A stretch of DNA of 64,000 nt, taken from contig NZ_LWLE01000002.1 of assembly GCF_001905125.1 (NCBI RefSeq), forward strand, positions 229,261-293,260, given 5' to 3'. The notes under the pieces were generated by a model. It was not told where the DNA came from. It saw nothing but the letters and a program-made list of their open reading frames with translations, and did not search any database. This document shows positions 28,592 through 36,191 of this stretch, piece after piece. Each line of letters begins with the position of its first letter. The stretch's first letter is position 1. The stretch is from Streptomyces sp. TSRI0281 (GTDB lineage Bacteria; Actinomycetota; Actinomycetes; Streptomycetales; Streptomycetaceae). A program made the position numbers and the translations under genes.

Positions 28592-28611
28592 CCCTCCGGA
28601 CCCGCGGAGGG
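28592..28611 (-). terminator. Short stem-loop downstream of the 59-residue gene
   Basis: CCCTCCG and CGGAGGG form a 7-bp stem with a 6-base loop, 37 bases past the small gene's stop. On the minus strand a short T/A stretch (AAAGTACGTTTA) follows. Confidence 0.5.
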
Positions 28612-28647
28612 CCGGGGCGTACCCGCAGATCCGCCCGGCCCCGGCCG

Positions 28648-28827
28648 CTACTTCCTGCGCTCCCGGCGGGACTTGGCCCGCTTCTCCATCGCCTTGCGGC
28701 GCTCGACGGTGTACTTCGACCAGTCGCCCCGGTGGCGGTCGCACCGGGAGGCACCCAGCATCGCCAGCCGTCGGCACCGGGTCCCCCTCATCGTCGGTGC
28801 TCCGCAGATGGACTGAGTACGAGCCAT
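28648..28827 (-). CDS. Small basic protein with Cys/His knuckle
   Basis: A 59-residue protein with the pattern ICGAPTMRGTRCRRLAMLGASRCDRH, that is C-x9-C-x9-C-x2-H. This looks like a single treble-clef or zinc-knuckle unit often found in short actinobacterial and phage proteins. The tail, KAMEKRAKSRRERRK, is strongly basic, so nucleic-acid binding is plausible. ATG 28827 has AGGGGG nine bases upstream; ATG 28857 is in frame but less supported. Function unknown. Confidence 0.6.
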   Translation of the reverse strand: MARTQSICGAPTMRGTRCRRLAMLGASRCDRHRGDWSKYTVERRKAMEKRAKSRRERRK

Positions 28828-29015
28828 GCTGAACCGCCCCCTGAGCTGGGTCGACATATGCCGGACCCGCTCAGAATCGCCCGGCTCGGCAGACGGGCGA
28901 CAGGCGTACGGAGGTCGCTTCCGCGGCAGTCCGGGCGCACCCGCCTCACACTCCGGCGGAACCGCCCCCCACGGCACCCGCACGCCCCGCACCCACCAGG
29001 AGCGCCCCGGCGCGT

Positions 29016-30155
29016 TCAGCCGGCCAGCAGGCCCGAGGTGTCGATCACCTGGCGGATCGCCCGGCCCGAAGCCAGCTCCTCCATCGCGTCGTTGATGTCC
29101 GTCAGAGGCAGCGTTCCCGTGTGCATCCGTTCCACCGGCATCAGGCCCGCCCGCCACAGGTCCAGGAACCGCGGGATGTCCCGGCGGGGGACCGCGTCGC
29201 CCATGTACGAGCCGAGCAGGGACTTGCCCTCGCCCGCGAAGGCCAGGGCCGGGACCTCCAGGACGCGGTCCGGGGCCGGGAGGCCCACCGAGACGACCCT
29301 GCCGCCGCGGGCGACGGCCGCCAGCGCGTCGGCCATCACCTTCGGGCTGCCCACCGCCTCCACTGCCAACTCGGCGCCCCCGCCCGTCAGTTCACGAACG
29401 GCAGCCATCGCCTCCTCGGGGGCGTACGCATGGGTCGCGCCGAGGCGCAGGGCCAGCTCGCGCTTCTCCCGGACCGGGTCGACCGCGATGACCGGGTATG
29501 CCCCGGCCGCGCGGGCGCCCAGGACCGCCGAGAGGCCGACACCGCCGAGCCCGTACACCAGGGCGGACTGGCCGGGGCGCAGGGCGGCCGTGTTGATGAC
29601 CGCGCCCGCGCCGGTCAGGACCGCGCAGCCGAACATCGAGGCCACGGCGAACGGTATGTCGTCGGGGATCGGCACCAGCGACTCCTGGGCCAGTACCGCG
29701 TGCTCGGAGAACGCGGAGACGCCCAGCTGGTGGTGGACCGGCCGGCCGGAGGAGTCCGTGAGGAGCGGGGGGCCGTGCAGCAGGCCACCCGATCCGTTCG
29801 CGGCGGCGGCCCGCGCGCACAGGGCCGGGCGGCCCGCCGCACAGTCCTCGCAGAAGCCGCAGCTCGGGACGAAGACCAGGGCCACATGGTCACCGGGGGA
29901 GAAGCGGTGCACACCGGGACCGGTCTCCTGGACCACCCCCACCGCCTCGTGGCCCAGCGCCATCGGCAGCGGGCGGACCCGGTCGCCGTTGACCACGGAG
30001 AGGTCCGAGTGGCACAGCGACGCGGCCGCGATCCGGACCAGCACCTCGCCCTCGCGCGGAGCGCCGAGGGTCAGCTCCTCCACCTCGACCGGGCGGCTGT
30101 GGGAGTAGGGGCGGGACGTCGACGTCCCGCGCAGCACCACTGCACGGGTCTTCAT
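29016..30155 (-). CDS. Zinc-dependent alcohol dehydrogenase (MDR family)
   Basis: NAD(P)-linked medium-chain alcohol dehydrogenase, 379 residues. The catalytic zinc site has LCHSDL and GHEAVG; the structural zinc site is CGFCEDCAAGRPALC with four Cys. The Rossmann motif is GLGGVGLSAVLGARAAGA. The pattern resembles class-III and long-chain alcohol dehydrogenases. It is the last gene of the seven-gene operon and its start overlaps the ABM-monooxygenase stop (ATGA). In this context it may oxidise an alcohol released by the upstream enzymes; the actual substrate is unknown. Confidence 0.9.
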   Translation of the reverse strand: MKTRAVVLRGTSTSRPYSHSRPVEVEELTLGAPREGEVLVRIAAASLCHSDLSVVNGDRVRPLPMALGHEAVGVVQETGPGVHRFSPGDHVALVFVPSCGFCEDCAAGRPALCARAAAANGSGGLLHGPPLLTDSSGRPVHHQLGVSAFSEHAVLAQESLVPIPDDIPFAVASMFGCAVLTGAGAVINTAALRPGQSALVYGLGGVGLSAVLGARAAGAYPVIAVDPVREKRELALRLGATHAYAPEEAMAAVRELTGGGAELAVEAVGSPKVMADALAAVARGGRVVSVGLPAPDRVLEVPALAFAGEGKSLLGSYMGDAVPRRDIPRFLDLWRAGLMPVERMHTGTLPLTDINDAMEELASGRAIRQVIDTSGLLAG

Positions 30156-30454
30156 GCCCCCACCTGCTCGCGCGGCGCGCAGCGCAGCACGTCGCGGCTC
30201 TCCAGCAGCGGGAGCACCCTGCCGAGCACGATCTCCCGGAAGTGCGGGGTCGCGCAGTGCGCGGTGAAGTCGGCCTCGGTGGCGTACTCCTCGTAGAGCA
30301 CGATCGCGCGGGGGTCCTCGATGCCCTGGTGGACCCGGTAGCCGAGGTTGCCGGGTTCCTCGCGGGAGGCGGCGGCCATCGAGTCGAGCAGGGTCAGGAC
30401 GGTGTTCTCCTCGCCGGACCTGGTGCGGTATCGGGCGACGACTACGTAACTCAC
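30152..30454 (-). CDS. ABM-domain monooxygenase (putative quinol monooxygenase)
   Basis: A 100-residue single antibiotic-biosynthesis-monooxygenase domain: YVVVARYRTRSGEENTVLTLL, EEPGNLGYRVHQGIEDPRAIVLYEEYATEADFTAHCATPHF. Such dimeric ferredoxin-like proteins oxidise quinols or act as small cofactor-free oxygenases. The start is GTG 30454 with AGGAG eight bases upstream, inside the end of the GlpP-like gene. Its role in the operon is unclear. Confidence 0.87.
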   Translation of the reverse strand: MSYVVVARYRTRSGEENTVLTLLDSMAAASREEPGNLGYRVHQGIEDPRAIVLYEEYATEADFTAHCATPHFREIVLGRVLPLLESRDVLRCAPREQVGA

Positions 30455-30459
30455 GGGGA

Positions 30460-31119
30460 CTACTCCTGTGGTGCGGCGGGCCTCTTGAGGGCGGACGGCG
30501 GGACCGGTGGCAGCTGGTCCCGGCGCAGATGCCAGAGGCGGGGGTCGGACGTGGCGGCCGCGGCCGACCCGAAGGCCAGGGCGAGCGCCACGTCCGCGGG
30601 GGTTTCCACGAAGCCCGCGGCGACCGACGGGGACATCGCGCGCTGTGCCTGCGCGGTCATCCGGCCGATGATCGGGGCGGGCATGATCTCGACCAGGTCC
30701 GGCGCTCCGCGGGAGATCGCGTCCGTGGAACGGCGCAGGTTGGACCGGTCGGTGACGAACACCTTCATCATGGTCAGCAGGCCGAGCGGGCGGCCCTTCT
30801 CGATCAGCGAGAGCCGGGTGCTCACCACGCCGTGCGCCCCCATGTTCTTGATGAACTCCAGCGCGCCCCGGTCCTGCGCCAGACCGGGGCTGCTGTCCAC
30901 GTTCACGAACACGGTCTTCCCCGCCCGGCCCAGCGCCGGCACGACCTGGGGCAGCTGCCCCACCGCGAACGACGCGAGGATGCACACCCTGGCCGGTGCG
31001 GTCAGGAACTGCCGCAGCGGCTGGGTGCCGATGACCGACGCGATCACCGGCACCTCGGCGAAGGCCGAGACGAGCCGGGGGTCGAGCGGTGCGCTGAACC
31101 GGGACGGGGAGGGGGTCAT
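30460..31119 (-). CDS. GlpP-type glycerol-3-phosphate-responsive antiterminator homologue
   Basis: TIM-barrel-like protein of the GlpP family. In Bacillus, GlpP binds glycerol-3-phosphate and the leader RNA of glp genes to prevent early termination. The match is clear: VIASVIGT, VCILASFAVGQLPQVVPAL, GKTVFVNVDSSPGLAQDRGALEFI, GVVSTRLSLIEKGRPLGLLTMMKVFVTDRSNLRRS, PDLVEIMPAPIIGRM, SVAAGFVETPADVALALAFGSAAAATSDPRLW. The length (219) is slightly above the usual 185-200 because of an N- and C-terminal extension. It sits inside a catabolic operon with FGGY-kinase and GlpD-type genes, and a 12-bp stem-loop lies 26 bases before its start. RNA binding here is inferred from the family. Confidence 0.85.
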   Translation of the reverse strand: MTPSPSRFSAPLDPRLVSAFAEVPVIASVIGTQPLRQFLTAPARVCILASFAVGQLPQVVPALGRAGKTVFVNVDSSPGLAQDRGALEFIKNMGAHGVVSTRLSLIEKGRPLGLLTMMKVFVTDRSNLRRSTDAISRGAPDLVEIMPAPIIGRMTAQAQRAMSPSVAAGFVETPADVALALAFGSAAAATSDPRLWHLRRDQLPPVPPSALKRPAAPQE

Positions 31120-31145
31120 GGCAAGAGCCTGCCTGGGAAGGGGTC

Positions 31146-31176
31146 GGACCGGCCGGCACCTGGGGCCGGCCGGTCC
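31146..31176 (-). promoter_or_regulatory. Stem-loop immediately upstream of the GlpP-type gene
   Basis: GGACCGGCCGGC and GCCGGCCGGTCC form a perfect 12-bp stem with a 7-base loop in the only sizeable gap of the lower operon half (31120-31191). It may attenuate transcription or protect the message. It lacks a T tract. Confidence 0.6.
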
Positions 31177-31191
31177 TCGCGGCTGCTGGGG

Positions 31192-32745
31192 TCAGTTCAG
31201 CGGAGACGTACCGAATCGGCTGGGAAGGCCCAGTTTGCCAGGGTTGAGAATCCCGGCCGGGTCCAGGGCCGCCTTCACCGCGACGAGGGTCGCGAAGCCC
31301 GCCCCGAGGGAATCCTCCAGGTAGGGGCCGCGCAGCAGACCGCAGCCGTGGTGGTGGCTGAGCGCCGCCCGGTGCTCGACGAGTACGGCGTTGGCCGCGT
31401 CCCACACCGAGCGGTACCAGTCACGGCGCGACTCGGGCGCCACCTCGCCGCGCAGCGAGAAGTAGACACAGGCGCCGTCGGTGTACGCGTGCGACTGATG
31501 GGCGGAGGCCGCCAGAGTGCCCTCCACCGACTGGATCGCGGCGACCACCTCGTCGTAGATCACCGGGAGGTCGGCCCAGGAAGCGGCCATCTCCAGGGTG
31601 TCGGCGACGAAGCCGGGGCCGGGCGTGAAGCCGTCCGCCGACTTGCCGACCAGCATCCGCTCGTCCAGCCAGCGCTCGAAGACCGCCTCGCTGTCCAGCT
31701 CGGGGCCGTACGCGGCGCAGACCTCGGTCGCGACCTTGATCGACGCGTCGACGATCGCCGGGTCGCCCTCGTCGGCGATGAGCAGCAGGTTGGTCCCGGG
31801 GTGGCCGAAGTGGGTGCCCGACTCCAGGGTGTCGTACAGCCGCAGGACGGCCGGGGTCGCACCGCGCTGCATGATCGAGCGGCAGGCGTCCAGCCCCTCG
31901 GCGAAGGTCGAGAAACCGAACGCGACGGCCTTGGCGTACTCGGGCAGCGGGTGGACGCGCAGCCGGGCCGAGACGATGACTCCGAGGGTGCCCTCCGAGC
32001 CGATGAACAGCTGACGCAGGTCCGGCCCGACCGCCGCGCGGGCGTAGTCGCCGTACGTGGCACGGGTGCCGTCCGCGTGGATGACGTCCACCCCGACGAC
32101 CATGTCCTCGATCTTGCCGTACCGGGTGGAGAGCTGACCGGCGCCGCGGCAGGCGATCCAGCCGCCGACCGTGGAGACGGCGAACGCGGAGGGCCAGTGG
32201 CCCGTCGTCACGCCGTACTCCTCCTGGAGCTGCTTCTCGAAGAGGTCACCGAACATGCCGGCCTCGACGTCCACCACGTTCGACTCGGCGTCGAAACCGG
32301 TGATCCGGTTCAGCGCGCAGACGTCCAGCACGACCCCGCCGAAGACGGGGAGCGCCGCACCGGTGACATTGGAGCGGCCCGCGGACGGGGTGACCGGGAT
32401 GCCGGCCGCGTGGCAGATCCGCAGCACGGCCGCGATCTGGTCCGCGTCCGCCGCCTCGACGACCACGGCGTCCGGCGTCGCGGGACGGCCCTCGGTCTCG
32501 CCGATCATCGAACCGGCCCACCAGTCACGGGTCCGGGTGACGACCTCGTCGCGGGAGGTGTGCACGGCGTGCGCGGCCTCGCGCAGCGCCTCGACCACGC
32601 TCTCGGGGACCTCGACCGGATCGGTCTGGAGCGCGGCCTCGCCGTCCCCGATGGGGGTGTTCTGCGCCCACTTGGCGAAGCTGGGGGCGCCGATCGTGTA
32701 GTTGCCCCGGTTGAACGGGTGGGTGATGGTCTGACGGCTGATCAT
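31192..32745 (-). CDS. AGPS-like FAD-dependent oxidase (VAO family)
   Basis: Flavoprotein of 517 residues with a PCMH-type FAD domain (about 85-270) and an FAD-oxidase C-terminal domain. The closest recognisable pattern is alkyl-dihydroxyacetonephosphate synthase: PFNRGNYTIG-type N-terminus, the Tyr of GACVYFSLRG and HHHGCGLLR with His464-466. AGPS swaps an acyl chain on DHAP for a fatty alcohol, giving the ether bond. The usual PxGGGTS flavin loop reads PSAGRSNVTGA here. Its start overlaps the GlpD-type stop (ATGA). Ether-lipid chemistry is possible; a plain hydroxyacid oxidase is the alternative. Confidence 0.8.
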   Translation of the reverse strand: MISRQTITHPFNRGNYTIGAPSFAKWAQNTPIGDGEAALQTDPVEVPESVVEALREAAHAVHTSRDEVVTRTRDWWAGSMIGETEGRPATPDAVVVEAADADQIAAVLRICHAAGIPVTPSAGRSNVTGAALPVFGGVVLDVCALNRITGFDAESNVVDVEAGMFGDLFEKQLQEEYGVTTGHWPSAFAVSTVGGWIACRGAGQLSTRYGKIEDMVVGVDVIHADGTRATYGDYARAAVGPDLRQLFIGSEGTLGVIVSARLRVHPLPEYAKAVAFGFSTFAEGLDACRSIMQRGATPAVLRLYDTLESGTHFGHPGTNLLLIADEGDPAIVDASIKVATEVCAAYGPELDSEAVFERWLDERMLVGKSADGFTPGPGFVADTLEMAASWADLPVIYDEVVAAIQSVEGTLAASAHQSHAYTDGACVYFSLRGEVAPESRRDWYRSVWDAANAVLVEHRAALSHHHGCGLLRGPYLEDSLGAGFATLVAVKAALDPAGILNPGKLGLPSRFGTSPLN

Positions 32746-34415
32746 GCTGCTGCCCCTTCGAGGAGTACGGACTTTTCGTGACGGACGGCTGCGAGGTAGT
32801 CGGAGACCGAACGTTCCACCTCGGCCTGGGTGAGATTCAGTTCCCGGCCGAGGATCGCGCCGACCGCGGCCGCGGCGTCCGCGGAGGCGTCCCGGGCGAA
32901 CAGCCGGGCCCGCATACGGCGGGAGAGGACGTCGTCGACGGAGCGGGCCAGCTCGGCGCGGGCCGCGTACACGACCTCGGCCCCGGTGTACGGGAGCCCG
33001 GCGACGATCGGCTCGGCCAGCGTCGGGTCGTCCTGGATCAGGTCGCCGACGAAGCGCGCCTCGGTGCCGAAACGCTCGCCCAGGTGCGCGGCGATGCCAC
33101 CGGATGCGGCGACCGCCTCGGCGTCGTAACCGGCGCCGCCCAGCAGCGGAAGGTTCGCGGTGCGGCCGGCACCCTTGCGGCCCAGCACCGTCATCACCTT
33201 GTCGATGACCAGCTCGCCCATGTGCCGGCTGGTGGTGAGCTTCCCACCGGTCACCGTCACCATGCCGGTGCGGCCGATCGTGATGTGGTGGTCACGGCGC
33301 ATGTCGAGCGTCGCGCCCTCCTTGCCGCCGACCAGCGGACGCAGACCGCCGATGGAGCCGACCACGTCGTCCGGGGTGAGCTTCCCCTCGAACGCGGTGT
33401 TCGCGCCCTCCAGCAGGAAGCCCATCTCCTCGCGCGTGCAGTGCACATCGTCCGGGGAGCCCTGGTAGTCCTCGTCGGTGGTGCCCAGCACCACGCTGTT
33501 GCCCCAGCGGGTGCAGGTCGCGCGGCGGGCCCGGCCGGGGATCGGCACGGTCACCGTGCAGTTGATCCGCACCTTCTCCCACGGCACCACGATGTGGACG
33601 CCCTTGGCCGGGCGGACCTGCGGCTTGTGACCGTCGTCGGCCTTCGCGTCCAGCTCGTCGGTCCACACCCCGGTGGCGTTGACGACGGCCCCCGCGCGGA
33701 TGTCGATGGTGTCGCCGTCCACGGAGACCCGGGCGCCGGCCACCTTGCCCCTCTGCGTCAGCAGCCCCTCGGCCTTCGCCCCGTTGAGGACGCTCGCGCC
33801 GAGCGCCGCCGCGGTGCGGACGATGGTCAGCACGAGCCGGGCGTCATCGGTGCGGGCGTCGAAGTACATCAGCCCGCCCTTCAGGTTCTCCGCGCGCAGG
33901 GTCGGCGCCTGCGCGAGGACCTCCGGGACACTGAGCCGCTGGTGCAGCTTGCCGATCCGCCAGCCGCCCACCAGGTCGTACGTCCACAGCAGACCCTCGA
34001 AGCCCTTGGCCAGGCGGGCGTCGAAGATGCCCTCCTTCTCCAGGATCGGGAAGAGGAACGGCAGCCGGTGCACCAGGTGCGGGGCGTTCTTGCGGAAGCG
34101 GTGGCGCTCCAGGAGCGAGTGGCGCACGAGATTGACGTTGCCCTGCTCGATGTAACGCAGGCCGCCGTGGACCATCTTCGAGGACTTCGACGACGTACCG
34201 GAGGCGAAGTCGTCCTTCTCGACCAGCGCCGCGCGCAGCCCGCGCGAGGCCGCGTCCAGCACCGCGTACGCCCCGGTGATCCCGCCGCCGATGACGACGA
34301 CGTCATAGGTGTCGTCGGCCAGCCGGCGCTTGATTGCGGCGCGGTCGAGATGCAGCGGCGTTCGGCGGGTCGCCGCGGCGCTGCGCCGCGGTTTCCGGGC
34401 GGGCAAGGTGATCAC
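32742..34415 (-). CDS. glpD: Glycerol-3-phosphate dehydrogenase/oxidase, GlpD type
   Basis: Membrane-associated FAD enzyme that converts glycerol-3-phosphate to DHAP and passes electrons to quinone. Motifs: dinucleotide-binding VVIGGGITGAYAVLDAASRGL, the GlpD signature SSKMVHGGLRYIEQGNVNLVRHSL, NATGVWTD, GGLRPLV and TVTGGKLTTSRHMGE. The 557 residues are normal. The start GTG 34415 (VITLPARKP) has AGGAG eight bases upstream. It lies 92 bases after the kinase gene and overlaps the AGPS-like gene. A canonical glycerol operon (glpF-glpK-glpD) probably lies elsewhere in the genome, so this may be a second set. Confidence 0.9.
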   Translation of the reverse strand: MITLPARKPRRSAAATRRTPLHLDRAAIKRRLADDTYDVVVIGGGITGAYAVLDAASRGLRAALVEKDDFASGTSSKSSKMVHGGLRYIEQGNVNLVRHSLLERHRFRKNAPHLVHRLPFLFPILEKEGIFDARLAKGFEGLLWTYDLVGGWRIGKLHQRLSVPEVLAQAPTLRAENLKGGLMYFDARTDDARLVLTIVRTAAALGASVLNGAKAEGLLTQRGKVAGARVSVDGDTIDIRAGAVVNATGVWTDELDAKADDGHKPQVRPAKGVHIVVPWEKVRINCTVTVPIPGRARRATCTRWGNSVVLGTTDEDYQGSPDDVHCTREEMGFLLEGANTAFEGKLTPDDVVGSIGGLRPLVGGKEGATLDMRRDHHITIGRTGMVTVTGGKLTTSRHMGELVIDKVMTVLGRKGAGRTANLPLLGGAGYDAEAVAASGGIAAHLGERFGTEARFVGDLIQDDPTLAEPIVAGLPYTGAEVVYAARAELARSVDDVLSRRMRARLFARDASADAAAAVGAILGRELNLTQAEVERSVSDYLAAVRHEKSVLLEGAAA

Positions 34416-34507
34416 AACATCAACTCCTGGTGTTTCGGTACGGCGGCCGCGTGGTCGGGCGGTCCGCCGGGGTGACGGTGAGGGTGCCGTCGGTGGGGGG
34501 TGTGCGG

Positions 34508-36067
34508 TTACGGTTCGGGCGCCTCCAGGGGGCGCAGCGCCGGGTCCTTGAGGTGGCCGATCAGGACGTCGCGCCAGGCGGCACGCTGCGCGGTGCGCCC
34601 GGCCGCCGGGATCGCGGGGGCGAAGACCCTGCCGCCCGGCTGGGCCTCGACGACCTCCTCCAGCGAGCCCCACAGCCCCCGGGCGACCCCGGCGAGATAC
34701 GCGGTGCCCCGCAGGCTCGCGGTGGCCGAGTCGGCGACCCGCTCCAGCGGCAGGCCGGTCAGATCGGCCTGGATCTGCATGAGCGGGTCGCTGCCGGAGA
34801 CCCCGCCGCCCACCCGCAGCCGGGTGAAGGGCGCGCCCATGGTGTCGGCGACCCCGTCGATCAGGTCGCACACCGAGTGCGCGATCCCGTCGAGGACGGC
34901 GCGGGCGAGGTCGGCGCGGGTGGTGGCGAGGGTGAGCCCGGTGAGGGAGGCGGTGGCCTCCGGGTGCCAGACCGGCGTACGCACTCCGGCGAGCGCCGGG
35001 ACGAAACGCGGGGTGCGGCCCGGCCGGGTGGGGACCCGGCCCGCCTCCTCACCGAGCTCCTTCGGCGAGGCGAACAGGCCCAGATCGTCACAGAGCCAGC
35101 GCAGCGCCGAACCCGCCGTGGAGGTGTAGGCCTCCAGGCTGTAGTGGCTGATGTCGCCCTGCCGCCGGCCGGGCTGGGCGAGCACCCCGGAGATGTCCGG
35201 CCGGGGCAGGGCGGGCACGGTGCCGGTCGCGGCGTCCACGAAGGCGCCGGTCCCGTACATGATCATGCCCTGGCCGGCGGTGAGTCCGCCGAGCGCGAGC
35301 AGGGCCGCGTGCTGGTCGCCCATGGAGGCGGCCAGCGGTACGGCGATCCCGAGGGCGGCCGGGTCGGTGTGCCCGAATCCGGCGTCGTCGGAGCGGAGCT
35401 CGGGCAGCAGGTCGAGCGGGAAGCCGAGCCGGCCGATCCACTCCTCGTCCCAGGCGTGCCGCTCCAGCAGGTAGCCGCCGCTGGACGCGGCGTTGGTGGG
35501 CGTCGTGGCGTGCACGGCGCCACCGGTGAGCCGCCAGATCAGCCAGGTGTCGACGGTGCCGAACAGCAGCCGCCCCGCGCGGTGCGCGGCGGCCACCTCC
35601 GGGTGCGCGGCGATCTGCCGCGCGGCCCAGAGGAACGGGGCGCGGGCGCCGACCGGCCGGCCCTGGCGGGCCAGCAGGGCGGTGTCCCACTCCGCCTCGT
35701 ACGAGGTGAGCTCGGCGGCGTACCGCCGGTCCTGCCACACCACCGCGGGCAGCAGCGGCCGCCCGGTGACCCGGTCCCAGAGCATCGCGGTGGCGCGCTG
35801 GGTGGAGAGCGCCACCGCGGTGACCTCGATGCCGTCCTCGCGGGCCCGGCCGACGGCGCGGCGCGCCACCTCCAGGGTGGCGGTCCAGATCTCCATCGGG
35901 TCCTGCTCGACCGAGAGGTCGTCCGGGTGGCTGACCTTGATCGGCCGGTAGAACACCTCGTGGGCGGCGCCGGAGTCGAGGACGACTCCGGCCCGGGTAC
36001 CCGTGGTGCCCTCGTCGATGGCCAGCACACCGCGCCGTGGGGCGGCGCCGGGGAGCGTCTGCGTCAT
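34508..36067 (-). CDS. FGGY-family kinase, glycerol-kinase-like with changed substrate site
   Basis: ATP-dependent sugar/polyol kinase of 519 residues, closest in pattern to glycerol kinase: DEGTTGTRAGVV phosphate loop, DPMEIW, FGTVDTWLIWRLTGG, GDQHAAL with Asp251, and GGGVSGSDPLMQIQADLTGLPLER. The known glycerol-kinase NQRET site reads STQRAT here, so Arg91 is kept but the glycerol-binding Glu is Ala92. The Tyr of the DPYFS segment is also absent (ARAPFLW). Trp111 is kept. A bulkier or substituted glycerol is therefore more likely than glycerol itself. ATG 36067 is chosen over the long upstream frame. It is followed by the GlpD-type gene. Confidence 0.86.
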   Translation of the reverse strand: MTQTLPGAAPRRGVLAIDEGTTGTRAGVVLDSGAAHEVFYRPIKVSHPDDLSVEQDPMEIWTATLEVARRAVGRAREDGIEVTAVALSTQRATAMLWDRVTGRPLLPAVVWQDRRYAAELTSYEAEWDTALLARQGRPVGARAPFLWAARQIAAHPEVAAAHRAGRLLFGTVDTWLIWRLTGGAVHATTPTNAASSGGYLLERHAWDEEWIGRLGFPLDLLPELRSDDAGFGHTDPAALGIAVPLAASMGDQHAALLALGGLTAGQGMIMYGTGAFVDAATGTVPALPRPDISGVLAQPGRRQGDISHYSLEAYTSTAGSALRWLCDDLGLFASPKELGEEAGRVPTRPGRTPRFVPALAGVRTPVWHPEATASLTGLTLATTRADLARAVLDGIAHSVCDLIDGVADTMGAPFTRLRVGGGVSGSDPLMQIQADLTGLPLERVADSATASLRGTAYLAGVARGLWGSLEEVVEAQPGGRVFAPAIPAAGRTAQRAAWRDVLIGHLKDPALRPLEAPEP

Positions 36068-36191
36068 TGCAGCCCTTTCATTGCGAGCATCGCGAGCTGT
36101 ACGGAGCCGGTCCTGCGGAGCGGGACGTACGGAGCCGGCGGTACGGAGGGGGAGGGGGACCATCGTGTGACGCGGCGGGCACGGCGGACGG

